Shown: positions 1 through 13,465 of the stretch, in pieces | Numbering within the stretch: position 1 is the stretch's first letter | Layout of the letters: every line of letters begins with the position of its first letter | From: Acanthamoeba sp. SK_2022b | Lineage: Eukaryota; Discosea; Longamoebia; Acanthamoebidae | Length of the DNA: 64,000 nucleotides | Reading direction: 5' to 3' | NCBI GenBank assembly: GCA_027943245.1 | Contig: JANDJZ010000223.1 | Span: forward strand, 31,025 to 95,024 | Program-made: the position numbers and the translations under genes | Notes under the pieces: model-generated | What the model was told of the DNA's origin: nothing | Database searches by the model: none | The model's input: only the letters and a program-made list of their open reading frames with translations

Positions 1-45
1 TCGTGTCGTGTCGTGTCGTGTCGTGTCGTGTCGTGTCGTGTCGTG
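1..45. repeat. (TCGTG)9 pentanucleotide microsatellite
   Basis: Nine perfect TCGTG units open the window. They lie in what should be an intron of the FAF2-like gene on the minus strand, downstream of the exon that begins its UBX domain. Confidence 0.95.
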
Positions 46-1884
46 AGTGGTGGAGAGTTGTAGGGCGGAGGGGCGGGTACCCTGATCGGGTCGGACAAGC
101 GGAAGCGGCGGGTGAGGCGGGAGCTATCGGGAAGACGGACCGCAACGCTGCACGCGCGCTCTCCTGCGTGGCCGTAGACAAGTCGTGCACGGTTGATGAG
201 CCAGCTGGGATTGGGGGGGGAGCACACGCACGTACGCACGCACGTGGGGGGGGCGGTACCTTCGCGGGGCTCCGAGGGTAGGCGGCTGCGCTTCCTGTCG
301 AGCTCCTTCTTGCGTTGGATGGCCTTCCGTTCGGCCTCCTCCCGAGCACGCCTCTCCTCCTCCATGAGCCTTCGCTCCTCTTCGAGCCTCTGCCGCTCCT
401 CCTCTCGCGCCCTCTCCTCCTACACAACAGCAAATCAGCCTCAAAATTCTACCATAAAAGAAAATATAACATAAAATAATAATTTATTTAATTATTTAGT
501 ATATTTTAAATATTGGCACCTTTTCTTGGTCCGCGCGTAGTGACTCCTCGTAGGCCAAGTCTTGCTCTTGCCTGATCAGGCGGTCCATTTCCCTCTCCTC
601 GCTGTGTCGCCACGCGAGCCAAGCCACAACGGGGTAAGCGGCCAAGCGTAGGCGAGCGAATCAGGATTGAGAGATTGGGGGGGGGAGAGGAGAGAGATAC
701 TGGGCAGTGCGGGCGGCGACGAGGGCGGGTCCCTGGTTCTCCAGCACATTCGTGAGGCGGCCCATCAATTCGTCGGGACCGATGGGCCCTGCGTTCAGAC
801 AGTTAGAAGGCCAGCCCCCGTGTTGTGTGCTCGTGTGCGTGTGACATGCTTGCGGGAAGCAATGCAAGCAGGGGAAGCGGGGTTACCTTCGATTCGCTCC
901 ACCAGCTCAACGTTTCCGTCGATGCTGGACAGCACGCAGAGGAAGGGGAACGTGGTGGCGCCCACCATGTAGCTCACCCGGAACGGCTCCGAGTAGGTCA
1001 GGTCGCCGCCCCAGATGAGGAAGTTATCGTTGACGTACTCCACCAGCGCCTCAGACGTTAACGTGGTCCTGAATTTATTAATTTAATTTTAAATTCAGAA
1101 AACTGAATAACAAAGTAATAAACAAAATAAAAGACATTATTATTATTATTATTATTATTAAAATTATTGTTATTAATAAGGCATACCGGCAGAAGGCAGG
1201 TGTGCTGGCGTGGAGGCTCGAGTGGAGGTAGACGATCAGGAACCTGAACTCGGTTCTCGCCCTGCGCACGGCCTGGCGTGCGGTATGTCAGGCGCAACAG
1301 GCGAGACGACGCATCGGCGGCGCATGTGCCACGAACCTCATTGTAGGAGCCCTCGATGAAGGCCGGGTGACTGGGCCCGTACTGCGCTTCGAAGTTGCGG
1401 ACGAAGGCGCCCGCCGCGAGGGCAGGGTTGCGCTCCTCCGCGGTCGGGGCTCCGCCCAGGTTCACAACGAAGTCGCCTGTCGCGGGGAGGCGGGTGCTGA
1501 CGTAAGCACACACACACACACACACACAGCGCACGAGCGAGGCTTTTGGGGGAGGGCGCACTCAGTGCATTGATGACTCCCCACAGCAAACCCGATTGGC
1601 TGCACGACATCATGTGCGATGATGTGAGTAAGCGTAGATTGGGGAGAAAGGAGGGAGAGGCGCGAGGAGTACGGGGGAGGGGCTGGGAGGGAGGGCGTGG
1701 GGGCTTCCATGGCGAGGCCAAGCCGTCTTCTCTGTTTTCCGCGCTTGTAGAGGGCAACGAGGGTCAACACACCAACGAACGAAGCGGCTGCTACGGGCCA
1801 CCACTTGCTGACAATGCCGCTACTGTTGCTTCCGTTTACGGCCCACAAGTTCTGTTGACGCACAAACCGGATTAAAGATTGCAT
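1..1884 (-). CDS. FAF2/UBXD8-like UBX-domain protein (3' end outside window)
   Basis: Members of this family recruit p97/Cdc48 to ER or lipid-droplet membranes for ER-associated degradation. The first exon starts at ATG 1884 and holds a hydrophobic segment (WWPVAAASFVGVLTLVALY) where family members have a membrane hairpin. The next exons (about 1470-1340, 1280-1196, 1055-870, 800-690) give the thioredoxin-like UAS domain: FVRNFEAQYG, FRFLIVYLHSS, YVNDNFLIWGGD and ATTFPFLCVL. Then come a basic/acidic coiled coil (EQDLAYEESLRADQEK at about 600-520, Glu/Arg-rich at about 450-290) and the start of the UBX beta-grasp domain (VRLPDSSRLTRRFRL, about 150-90). The rest of UBX lies beyond base 1. No N-terminal UBA domain is visible, unlike animal FAF2. 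Introns carry (ATT)n near 1138 and (AC)n near 1507. A TATAAAA-like sequence sits just upstream of the ATG. Family call is strong; FAF2 versus FAF1 rests on the membrane segment. Confidence 0.85.
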
Positions 1885-2216
1885 TTATTTTTATAAAATA
1901 GAACAAAAGAAGTTCATTCGGAACTTTACGAAAAAGAGAACACAATTTGGTGCAAGTTGATGGTGATGATTTGATGAACAAAGCAAGACTGCTGCTACGT
2001 TACCTTCCACCAAGATTTCTGCCCAGTACGCGCAGACGAGCGTGAGGAAGCAGGAGAGAAGAATTGATCGAGTGATCGCTCCACCGTGAGTTCAGTTGGA
2101 AATCAACTTGTGTGTGGCTCTTGTTGTCGCGTTTTGTATCGTGCTGACGTCATCATACATCTGAAATTCATACAAACAAAAAATCCTCCAAATTCCAGGA
2201 ACGCTGAGCGGGCGTG
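1885..2216. other. Intergenic, upstream of FAF2-like gene
   Basis: About 330 bp between the start of the FAF2-like gene and the stop of the next minus-strand gene. It is AT-richer than the flanks, with a TATAAAA-like run at about 1890-1897 (minus sense). I see no coding signal. Confidence 0.6.
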
Positions 2217-3452
2217 TCATCCTGCGCGGCCGTAGAACTTGAGGCGCGTGTACTCGTTGAGCTCGACGCCGGGCCTGGTCTCGAAGGAGAGGATGGCCAT
2301 CACCCTCGGCGTGGTTCCGGTTACCTCAGTCACGCGATGCAGCGAATGCCTGGGAGACAAAGCATCCAGCATCAGCAACGCGCACGCCAGTTACGGCCCA
2401 CAGTCAAGACCAGGGGCTACCTGCCGCAGAAGAAGACGAGCGCTCCCGGCGGGATGTCCAAGCGACGAATGCGCTTCGTGCTGTCGCTGTTCTCGTCCTG
2501 GCCTTCCGCAAGCACCTCCAGCACGTCGCCGTATCGTTCCTCGTCTGTGGGCGCAGCGTGAGGACTAGTTGCCCGGTTGCGAATGTGACGAGCAATGCCA
2601 CACTCGGGAGGGAGGGCCACCAGCAGATCGCAGGTGTGGGGCGTATTCGAAGTGGCCGCCATCGGCCGACTGCAGCAACAGAGAGACCGCAAACTCACCC
2701 CTGTAGCCACCAGTTGCCAAACCCAACTTGATAAGATTAAGGTGGCAGATGTGGTAAGAGCAAGGACTTCGACTGCAGCTGTGCGGTGATCACCGATTAA
2801 AGTGCCAGCCGAGCTCATCGCCCTGGTGATAAATGTGGACGTTGAGCGCGCCTAGCCTGTCGGCCGTGCGGTAGAGCTTCTCCTTGCCCAGCACTGCCGC
2901 GAGGAAGTAGAGGATCCCAATTGTACAGCCCATGCAGGGGACTGGCCGGCGACACCTGGTCGTAAGTCACGCACGTCTTTGACGAGTGCTGCGCTCGTTG
3001 CAGCACGTCACGCTTGGTCACCAGCCCTGTGCAGCTGGTGGTGAGACGCCCATCCAACTCACACGCATTCTCAGCCGCTGCGTGAAGAGCTGCCGCCCAC
3101 CTGGTGCCTCGTGTGGCGCTTGCTGCTGGAGCGGTACCTCTTCCTCTTCGAGATAGATGTTGTGTTCGTTGTTGCTGCGAAAGGCGAGCGGCTCTGCCTG
3201 CAGAGCGTCGCCGAGGGACAGCCTTATGGCGACGTCCCTGAAGAAGCCAGGTAGCATACACACCCCTCCCCCCTCCTCGCCAAAGCCAAACTCGCGCTCC
3301 TCCTCTCCGCTCTGGTGCCCACCTTCCTCCCCCAGCTAGGCTCTACGCGCCGCTGCCACTAGCCTTCGGTAGCGCGAAGAAGAGCCGCAAGTGATGGGAT
3401 ACCTTTCCAGGTCCACCCACTCAGCAGGGTCACGGCCTCTTGCACTGCTCAT
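2217..3452 (-). CDS. 2OG-Fe(II) oxygenase, BesD/HalD-type superfamily, with HxN metal motif
   Basis: Predicted non-haem iron, 2-oxoglutarate-dependent enzyme; substrate unknown. Start ATG 3452 gives MSSARGRDPAEWVDLERYP, then the conserved early block VCMLPGFF (about 3265) and SNNEHNIYLEEEE. The core has ALNVHIYHQGDELGWHF, then FAVSLLLQSADGGHFEY, the distal block VFFCGRHSLHRVTEV containing the second metal His, and the C-terminal TRLKFYGR with the Arg that binds 2OG in this family. The residue after GWHF is Asn (AAT at about 2796-2798), so the first metal motif reads H-F-N where hydroxylases have HxD/E and the related halogenases have HxG/A. That substitution is directly visible but depends on the splice donor GTGATC just after it. 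Five or six exons; stop TGA at 2217-2219. Function beyond the superfamily is inference. Confidence 0.75.
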
Positions 3453-3514
3453 CGTCTCTTTATCTAAAATGATTTTTTTTAATTTAATTTTATTTCTATT
3501 TTTTTGGAGCGATG

Positions 3515-5492
<1,978 letters not shown>

Positions 5493-5873
5493 CTTCTGGC
5501 AAGATAAAAATAAAAAGTTGTAATTTATTTCTCTTTCTTTTCAGCGTGCGACACAAGCGCGCGAGTCTGGCATCCGGAGCCGACCTGCCAGGCAGGCAGC
5601 ACCGACTGACCCGGAGAGGGATTGGGCAGAAGGAAGCGAAGGGGCCTGCCGCCAAGAGCCAATCGCTGCCTGGTGCGGCCTCCGCAGACGCAATAAAACG
5701 ACAGTTCGCTGTTTCTGTTTTCGCTGCACGAGAGCGGCGGACCATGCCCGTGGTCTCTTCTCGCCCGCAAAAGCTGAACGCACCCGCCGTTCTGTCCACA
5801 TCGTCTCGCCCAGCAACCTACACACAAGCAACAGCAGCAGCAAGATAAACCAAGCCACAAGCCACAACCTACC
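5493..5873. promoter_or_regulatory. Divergent promoter region, DUS2 / Rho-like GTPase
   Basis: The 381 bp between two divergent start codons must hold both promoters (inference from arrangement). No clear TATA box is seen; the middle is C- and AG-rich. Confidence 0.45.
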
Positions 5874-7743
5874 ATGCAAAACATCAAGCTCGTCAGTACG
5901 GCAGCCCTGCTCGCCGCTACTGCTGCGCCCACCTGCTCTAACCACCTTCCCGCCATTCAACACTTTCTGGCCAGTTGTGGGTGATGGAGGCGTGGGCAAG
6001 ACATGCCAGTTGATCAGCTACACGACCAACTGCTTCCCCAGCGGTGCGTTCATCTTTCAGCCTCTCCGCAGGCGAGTTCTGACCCGTTCCCTTTGCCTGC
6101 CCTCAGAGTATGTTCCCACCGTATTTGATAATTACAACGCAAATGTGATGGTCGATGGGCAGACCATCTGCGTCGGCCTGTGGGTACTTTGAATCCACTC
6201 TCCAACTTTTTTATGAATAATTATTCATTAATTGTGGTTTTTCCTGACAAGTACTTTTAAATAATAATCTATTAAAATTAAACCAAATAAAATTATAATA
6301 TAATATAATATAACAGCAAAAACCTGCCCTGACGAGATTCACCGTGCAGGACACGGCAGGCCAGGAGGACTACGATCGGCTACGCCCGCTTTGGTACCAA
6401 CGCTACCTCCTTTCCTCCCTGTCTTACTAGGGACGCGGTCACTCACGCTCCCGCCTTTCCTTGCCGTCGTCCAACGCCAACACAGCTATCCGGCCACGGA
6501 CGTGTTCGTGATTGCCTTCTCCGTGGTGAGCCCGAGCTCCTTCGAGAATGTCACCGCCAAGGCACGACGACCATAACTCTCTCTCCCCAACGTCTCAACT
6601 TCTAACCTTTGCTCGTGTGTGGTGTGGTGTGTGTGGTGCATGCGTGTGTGCGCGTGTGCGATTGTGATGCACAGTGGGTGCCCGAGATCTCGCATCACTG
6701 CCCCGGCGTACCCTTTGTTTTGGTGGGCAACAAGATCGACCTCCGCGGCGAGAGCGACGTCGTCCAACGTCTTGCCGAGCGCGGCCTAAAGCCGATCACC
6801 AAGCAGGAGGGCGAGCAGCTGGCCAGCAGCGTCGGCGCCGTCAAGTAAGCCAAACATCCTCCCCCCCCCAAAGCAGCTGGCCGAGCCAAACGCTGACCGT
6901 CACCACCTAATCAGGTATGTGGAATGCTCGGCTCTGACGCAGGAGGGCCTGAAGAGCCTGTTCGACGAGTCCATCCGTGCGGCGATCTCGCCGCGCTCGT
7001 CGTTCGGGTCGCGCGCCACCTCTTCGCGCGAGTCGCTCTCGTCGCTGCGCCGCTCCGTCACACGCCTCGGCTCCGTATGCAACTCCCCTGCCCCCCCCCG
7101 ACACGTGTCCGTCTCCTCACCTCGTGCGCACACAGAACTTTAAGGATACGCTGCTGGGCGCTGCCCGCCTGCTGGTGGTCGACAGCGCCGACGCCGACGA
7201 GGACCCCCTCGCTTCGGTATGCCGCCATGCCAGTGTTATTTCATTTATATTATATTATTTTATTTGTAATTAGCTTCAAAAGGGTTTAATTTATATTTTT
7301 TGTTTTAACTGTTTTTTTCTGACGCGTAAATGATGCTGGCAGGTGGTTAGCGGCGATGCCAAGACCAAGTTCCGCGTGGGCGTGTCCGTGGGCGACTTTG
7401 AGCAGCCCTCGTCGGCCGTGACGGTCGCCTACAAGAACGAGGAGCCCGACGTGTCGGGCAAGAACGTTGTGCTGGCCGTGTCCTTCGTGGTCAAGGACGA
7501 CGTCGACAGTATGCTGCACCTGCCCTCCCTGTGGACTCCCCCTCAAACCGGGTCGGTCCCTCCAGCCTTGCCTGGCCTGACTGACCACTCTCGTCGACGC
7601 ACACAGCGTTCAGCCTGGGCGAGCTGTCGGGCAGCGTCAAGCAGATGCTGAGCCTGGCCAAGAGCTCCGACTTTGTCTACGAGCTTAAGAGTAAGCCTTG
7701 CCCCTGCCCTCTTGCCTTGGGGCTGCTGCTCACACGCAGTGGC

Positions 7744-7817
<74 letters not shown>

Positions 7818-8606
7818 AGGCTCGCTGGTGACGGAGGCCGATGGCAAGCGCATCTACACGCTCAAGGTCATCTACCAGGACGACGACGTGTTTGAGCAGT
7901 TCTCGCAGGTGTTCGACTTCTACAAGATCCAGTCGGCGCAGGCCACCATCGAGCTCAACCAGTCGGCCGGGCAGCAGCCGGCCGACTACCTGCAGGCCAA
8001 GGTCAAGCTCGAGGGCGAGATCTCGCGCGAGGCGTTCAAGGTCTTCCAGCAGCTCGTCGCCCCTCGCGCCACTCCGCAAGGTACACCACAATTTAATCAT
8101 AGTTTACAAGCCCAAACTAATCGCATTTTATTTCACATTTATAAATCGACGTCGACAGGCAAGCAGATCCTGTCGCTACTACGCGCCACCCGCAGCGTGG
8201 CGTTCGAGACCGAGTTTGACAACGTGCAGGAGTTTGTCAACGCGCTGTTCCCCGTGCCGGAGGAGCTGCGACACATGTCGCTGGCCACCTTCAAGCCTCT
8301 CGTCGCCTCGCAGCTGGGCACCGTCCTGCTCAACGACTCGCTGCCGGAGCCCGTGAAGCAGACCTACGAGAAGCTCTCCTTCCTCTCCGCCCTCCACGGC
8401 GCTCGGTACGCGTGGACCGCGGCGCACGCCACAAGCGACAAGGCCTCTGATGTGCTGACTGGCCGACCGCTGCACATGTGTATGTGTGTATGTGTGACAG
8501 GCTGACGGTGGGCAGGCACGGACTGCACGCAAGTGTGACCAACGGCGACGTGTTTGCGCTTTTGCCGTCGCTCGACGAGCTCCGCTCCGTTGCCGGCCAG
8601 GTGTAG
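5874..8606 (+). CDS. Rac/Rho-like GTPase with long novel C-terminal extension
   Basis: Start ATG 5874 gives MQNIKLV, spliced to VGDGGVGKT (P-loop). Then come switch [26 protein letters not shown] (G3), [27 protein letters not shown] (G4) and [16 protein letters not shown] (G5): a complete Rac-like G domain of about 190 residues that should bind and hydrolyse GTP. After a Ser/Arg-rich linker (about 6975-7080) the frame continues for about 350 further residues (blocks [87 protein letters not shown]) and stops at 8604-8606 after SVAGQV. There is no CAAX box, so prenylation as in ordinary Rho proteins is not expected. I do not recognise the extension, and it has no BTB repeats, so this is not RhoBTB. 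Nine or more exons; one intron is AT-rich and another carries a long GT tract. Confidence 0.85.
7746..7815. repeat. (GT)35 microsatellite
   Basis: Uninterrupted dinucleotide run in an intron of the Rho-like gene. It reads GU in the transcript and ends at the acceptor GTGCTAG. Confidence 0.95.
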
Positions 8607-9378
8607 GCCCAAGCTGCCGACGACGCCCTCAAAGCAATGCGTCTTGTCGACGTGCGGGTGGATCTTTACTGTACACGGAGTAGTTTGGCAACGACCTCTT
8701 ATGGAAGTTCTGCGCCGGCAGGCGCAAGAACGGACTTTATTCCAAGCCGAAGACCCGAGGCGAAGGGAGCGAAACGCCGAGGGTTCTGACGTGGACGTCG
8801 GTGAGTGGAGGATGGAGGCCTTTTAGGGAGGCGGTGCGACGGAGGCAGTGACTGTGTGACATGTTTTTTCTCTCTTATCGCGACGCGACGGTGCCTTCCC
8901 GCCCGCCCGCCCGGGGCCTGCGGCGTGGCAAGTGCCACAGTCCGTCTGCGGCGGCTGTGCCCGGGAGAGCTGGTGGTCGGCAGGGGCCGTCAGCAGCGGG
9001 CTCTTACCTGCGAGGAGGAGAGTGCCCGGGGAGCTGTTCGGTGCAGCAGCGGGCCTCCCTCCCTCCTCACCTTCGTTTCAGGCACGGAGCGGGCCTGCTG
9101 GCACGCAACTCTCTGGGGGCTCTTATTGCCACGTTTCCAGTTCAACGAGGCAGCAAACCTGGTCAGATAGTAGGGCAAAGTCAGGAGGAAGGGAGAGAAG
9201 TGTGTAGTCCGGGCAAGCCGGGGAATAAACGCCCAGTGTTTCTCTTAGTGCGGAGTGCTCCGGAGCCGGAGGGCTCGGAGGCGAGGAATATAATTTAGTT
9301 AAATTTCCGGAAGGTTGACCAAGGTGCGAAGACACACGCCAGCGGCGGCAAAAGCGGGAGGATGTTCTGTACTATCTG
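8607..9378. other. Intergenic, no gene recognised
   Basis: About 770 bp of GC-rich sequence. Several overlapping open frames exist on the plus strand, but none has recognisable motifs or splice structure. An AATAAA at about 9225 follows a G/C-rich stretch. It could be the 3' UTR of the Rho-like gene or an old repeat; nothing decides. Confidence 0.4.
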
Positions 9379-9625
9379 CTGTGGGCGTCTACGTGGCCGC
9401 TCGTGGTGGGCCTCATCCATCTTCTACCTCCGCTTCCACTAGCCGCGGCGTGGTACGGGACCGACGGAGAGGTAAACAACATTGTTGACGTGACCTCCGA
9501 CTTCGCCCTGGGCGAGCTCGAGATCCAGAGTGTGGATGAGCCCGGAGGACAGGAGCGCCTTCGTGAGCGTCTTCGCCAACAAGAGGGTGAAGCACTATCT
9601 TGAGTGGGGGTAGTTCAACGTTTTG
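9379..9625 (+). pseudogene. Degenerate tandem copy of the 5' exon of the adjacent membrane methyltransferase-like gene
   Basis: This stretch aligns base for base with 9754-10000 of the downstream gene: the same order GTGGGCGTCTACGTGGCC, TACGGGACCGACGGAGAGGT, ACCTCCGACTTCG, and GTCTTCGCCAACAAGAGGGT. It carries a TAT-to-TAG nonsense change (9440-9442), an extra segment after GAGGT (about 9472-9488) and other indels that shift the frame. No later exons of the parent gene follow. It is therefore a truncated duplicate, not an independent gene. Confidence 0.85.
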
Positions 9626-9732
9626 CCGGTCAAAACAATACAAAAAATTTAAGCTGACTTTCCACTGTTACTAAATTAGGTGTGGCCTTTTTTCGTCCAC
9701 AAGGAAAGGTCAAAGGGTGTCAGGGTGGAGAG

Positions 9733-10717
9733 ATGAAAAGGTTAGGTGTCAAAGCTGTGGGCGTCTACGTGGCCTCTATCGTGATGGGCCTTATCTACCT
9801 CCACTTCCACTATGCTGCAGCGCGTTACGGGACTGATGGAGAGGTCATTTTTGACATAACCTCCGACTTCGATCTGGGCAAGGTGCCGGAGGAGTGCCAC
9901 GAAATGTGGATGAGCGTGGAGGACAAGAGCGCCTTCGTGCGCGTCTTCGCCAACAAGAGGGTGAAGCACTATCTTGAGTGGGGCGGCGGTGGTTCGACAT
10001 TGTGTGCTGCAAAGCTGGCTGACCACGGTTATCTGCACACCCTATGCACAAGCATTCAGCGCAGCAACCGACTAACTCCTCTCTTTCAGTGACGACGATT
10101 GAACACGACGAGAACTGGTGCGCCACCTTACAGGAGAAGGTGGACAGCAGAGGCATCACAAACGTCAACATCATCTGCTCGCCCGTAGCCTGGAGAGGCA
10201 CAGGTTGGCTCCGCTGCAGCCTTCCTCATCGGCCCTCTCACAGTCGACATTCTCAGGGGATCAGGCCTGGGGCGATGGCAGCTACGAGCAGTTCGCAGCC
10301 TACGTGGACGTGATTGACACCTTGCAGGTTCCACGATTCGATGTGATCTTCATCGACGGCAGGCACGCACGCTTCCCCATGGGCTTGCCTCATGGGCTGT
10401 CCTTGTTCATCCATTCATTCGTTATGACGAGCGCTCTTTGCCCTACAGGGCTCGGCCGGCGTGCGCCCAGAAGGCGTTGGCCTACACCACTGACAGGTCT
10501 CTGATCATGATCCACGATTGGGACCGGTGCGCCTCCCCTCTGTGGCTCCCTTCTACCTCGCCCGCTTGCTGCCGCCACTCCGCCTCACCCCCGCAATGAC
10601 ACTCTTGCGTTCAGGAAGCACTACAAGGAGCCCATCACCAAGTTGTACGACGAGATACCTGTCCCCTTTCCTCTAACCCACCTCGGATTACTCAAGAAGA
10701 AGCCAAGCTTCCATTAA
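9733..10717 (+). CDS. Type II membrane protein with class I SAM methyltransferase-like domain
   Basis: Start ATG 9733 gives MKRLGVKAVGVYVASIVMG, a single N-terminal membrane anchor that would leave the catalytic part in the Golgi/ER lumen. HYLEWGGGGST (about 9970) looks like the SAM-binding glycine-rich motif I. TIEHDENWCATLQEKV provides the acidic end of beta-2. FDVIFIDGR (about 10340), ACAQKALAYT and LIMIHDWDR complete the fold. Exons join as CSPVAWRGTG / WGDGSYEQF, IDGR / RPACAQK, and HDWDR / KHYKEPITKLYDE. It ends at KKKPSFH, stop 10715-10717. The acceptor is unknown; membrane-bound methyltransferases of this form often act on glycans (inference). A broken copy lies immediately upstream. 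Confidence 0.65.
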
Positions 10718-10814
10718 GCGATATCTGGTGTATGTTCTAGTTGGTCTTGTATCTCTCTCTCTCTCTCTTTACACGATCTACAAAGGGATAGTAGGTTGTA
10801 CGTCGATGGCCCCA

Positions 10815-11369
10815 TCACACGGTCTCGAGTCGGAAGATGCTCTTCTTGGGCGAGTTGTAGCGCATCTCGAGGGCGTCGAGAGTGGGCTTGTCGACGCTGC
10901 GCGAGTAGGCGTCGGCCAGCTTGATCAGGAAGTCGGGCGACACGGCGAGCAGGTCGTCCTGCTTCGACTTGAGGTGGGTGATGACATGCTCGAACGGCAG
11001 CGGAAGCAGCTCGTCGTGCGACAGCTTGAGCACGGCCAGCGCGACCTTGAACAGAAACTCGTTTCCCTCGGCGAGGAACACATCCCACAGCCGCACCACT
11101 ACACAGAGGAGAGGGGGAGAGAGAGAGAGAAGAGGTTGAGCAAACAATGCAAGAAGATGGTGGTGATGACTACGATGCTTGAGGACGCACCGATTTCGAG
11201 CGGGAAGTTGTAGGCGAAGAGAGTGGAGAACCACTCGGACGCGTAGAGAACGGGGTTGACTCCTTCGTCTTTGAAGTGGTGGTAAAGCTGTGGCAGCTCT
11301 AGCTCCATGAGTCGCTCTGAGAGAGAGATCACGTCGTTGGTGCCGGTCAGCGTAACTCATCAGAAACGG

Positions 11370-11437
<68 letters not shown>

Positions 11438-11605
11438 CACAGGATATGTGTTTGCTGTAATGTTACCCAGCTGGTATAGGGACAGTCGGAGGAGAGGAAG
11501 GCCCTTCTGAAAGAAGCCACGGATGTGGTAGACCTTGGTCAGCTGACAGAGCACCCAGAACGCGTCCTGCACGTGATACCCCCCCCCCAACACGAACCAC
11601 ACACA

Positions 11606-11672
<67 letters not shown>

Positions 11673-12393
11673 ACACGGGGTCAGTGATCTCTCGCGCGTG
11701 CCTCAGTGCTGAGATGGCTTCGCATCACACACGCGCGCACGCGTACCTGTTCGGGCATGTACAGGAGGAGGATGGCGACGATGAAGGACATGGACTGGCA
11801 GTAGCCCAGCTCCTTGTCCAACACGCTATAGGCCTTAAGCACGTTGAAGAGCGCTCGCTGCCTGCACGCGTTGAGAGAGAATAGAGGGTGGTGAGCCCAG
11901 CAGAAGTTATGTCGCAAGAGCGTGGGCTCGCGCGTGCTGTGCAACACTTGTGCGTGTGCGTGTTGGGGTACCCGGCTCCGTCTTTCTTGCGGAAAAACAT
12001 AAGGTGGGGCATGGTTCGGGTGACGTCCTTGAGGATCTTTTCCTCGTAGCTGGAGGGCATCTGCACCAGCGTCCCATAGAGGTCCGGGTTCTTCTCCAGG
12101 CCGCCCTGGCAGTGGAGTGGGGTTGGGTGATGGGGGGTGGTGGGGTGGGGTGAGGTTGGGTATTCGACCAATCGCGGAACGACAACATGACCGCGGCCCA
12201 CGTGACCCCGCGGATCGTAGCGCAGTGGCTGTACCTTGGCGCCGGTCACCGTCTGCCAGTAGAGGCCTCTGATCTCGGCCGGAATGCCCGCCCGCACCTC
12301 CCGTTTGATCTGGTTGTCGACGAAGTGGAAGCAGGTGAGAACATACACACCGCATACATCGCGCGCACACACACGCACGCATGCACACGCGCG

Positions 12394-12457
<64 letters not shown>

Positions 12458-13465
12458 GACTACTGTACGTATTCCTGGGACAGGGGATCGGATCGCTGCA
12501 GCGCGTTGATGAAGCGCAGCCATCGATCGCTGAGCTGGGGCATGTCCAGGGAATCGAAGGAGAGAGTCCTGTCATCACACAAACCACAACACAAACAACA
12601 CGTAAGCGGATAACCAGCGACCATTGTAGCGGCAAGGAGGCGAGCGGGCTGAGGGGAGTTACCGCTGCTGAGAGGGAGAGGGTGGACTGGAGACCTTCCA
12701 GGGGGCGTGGCCATCTTCGTCGATCGTGTAGAGGCGCTCGATCTCCTCCTCTTCGTCGGAGCCAAAGGCGGCAAGGTCGGCCTCGCGCTGTCGCATAGAG
12801 TAGTGGCGAGGCGCTGCCCGGCTCGCGCTCCGCATAGCGGCGGTCGAGGTCGTGGTGGCGGCAGAAGGCATGACCACCACGTTGGGGTCGCGAGTAGCCA
12901 ATTTGGCAACGGGCACCCGTTGATAATCGAGCGATCTGCTTTTCGACTGGGATCTACTTCTTGGGGTAGGCCCTCCATATTCTTCTTTCTCTTCTACCTC
13001 CTCTCCTTGTAATGGTTCTGTGGGATCGTTCAAGGGTTGTTCCAAGTCGCTACTCGATCGCCACAGCTGGGGTCGCCGATCTAAGTGGCCTCGCGAAGCA
13101 GAAGAGTGGGAAGATGGAGGAGAGAGCGAGAGCGAGAGAAGAACGGGCGGAGACGCAGGCGACGAGTGAGGCGAGGCCGACGCGGCCTGCTCGTCCCACA
13201 CATCGAAGGCTGACCGTCGGCGCTGGGGCGTGGAGGGCATGAGCGAGGGGGATGACTTGGCCCTCTCTATGTAAGTGCCCTGTTCACTCAATGTAGTTGA
13301 ATTGCTGACACCGCCGGGAGCCTGAGGAGAGAAGAAGCCAAAGAGAGATTTGAAGATGGAAGTGTTGTTGAGTTGCCGATGCTGTGCCAATGTGTCGCTA
13401 CTGGACAGTGCTCGCTTCTGCGGCTGATGCACGGGCAGCGTGATTCCATCCTCTGATCTATACAT
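10815..13465 (-). CDS. TBC-domain Rab GTPase-activating protein
   Basis: Rab-GAPs of this family switch off Rab GTPases in vesicle traffic. The in-frame ATG is 13465 (MYRSEDGITLP). The first about 270 residues are a Ser/Pro-rich region with an acidic end (GSDEEEEIERLYTIDEDG). The TBC domain then begins: REVRAGIPAEIRGLYWQTVTG, EKILKDVTRTMPHLMF with the IxxDxxR arginine finger, and ELGYCQSMSFIVAILLLYM with the YxQ glutamine finger. Both catalytic residues are present, so it should be active. ASEWFSTLFAYNFPLEI and LWDVFLAEGNEFLFKVALAV follow, ending at RLETV, stop 10815-10817. At least eight exons; three introns carry long (CA)n runs (GU in the transcript). The specific Rab cannot be told. Confidence 0.88.
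11371..11436. repeat. (CA)33 microsatellite
   Basis: Dinucleotide run in an intron of the TBC gene; GU in the sense RNA. Confidence 0.95.
11607..11672. repeat. (CA)n(GA)n compound microsatellite
   Basis: About 24 CA units followed by about 8 GA units in an intron of the TBC gene. Confidence 0.95.
12402..12454. repeat. (AC)n microsatellite with GC-alternating head
   Basis: Long AC run preceded by an alternating CGCGCG stretch in an intron of the TBC gene; GU in the sense RNA. Confidence 0.95.

Noticed and set aside
7645..8505. A long open frame with a poly-(Cys-Val) stretch
   Set aside because: The Cys-Val run is the (GT)n tract of an intron. Good GT-AG signals flank it, and the exons on each side join into the Rho-like protein.
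8805..9298. Overlapping plus-strand open frames after the Rho-like gene
   Set aside because: No domain, no splice structure and low-complexity Arg/Gly/Pro composition. Probably non-coding.
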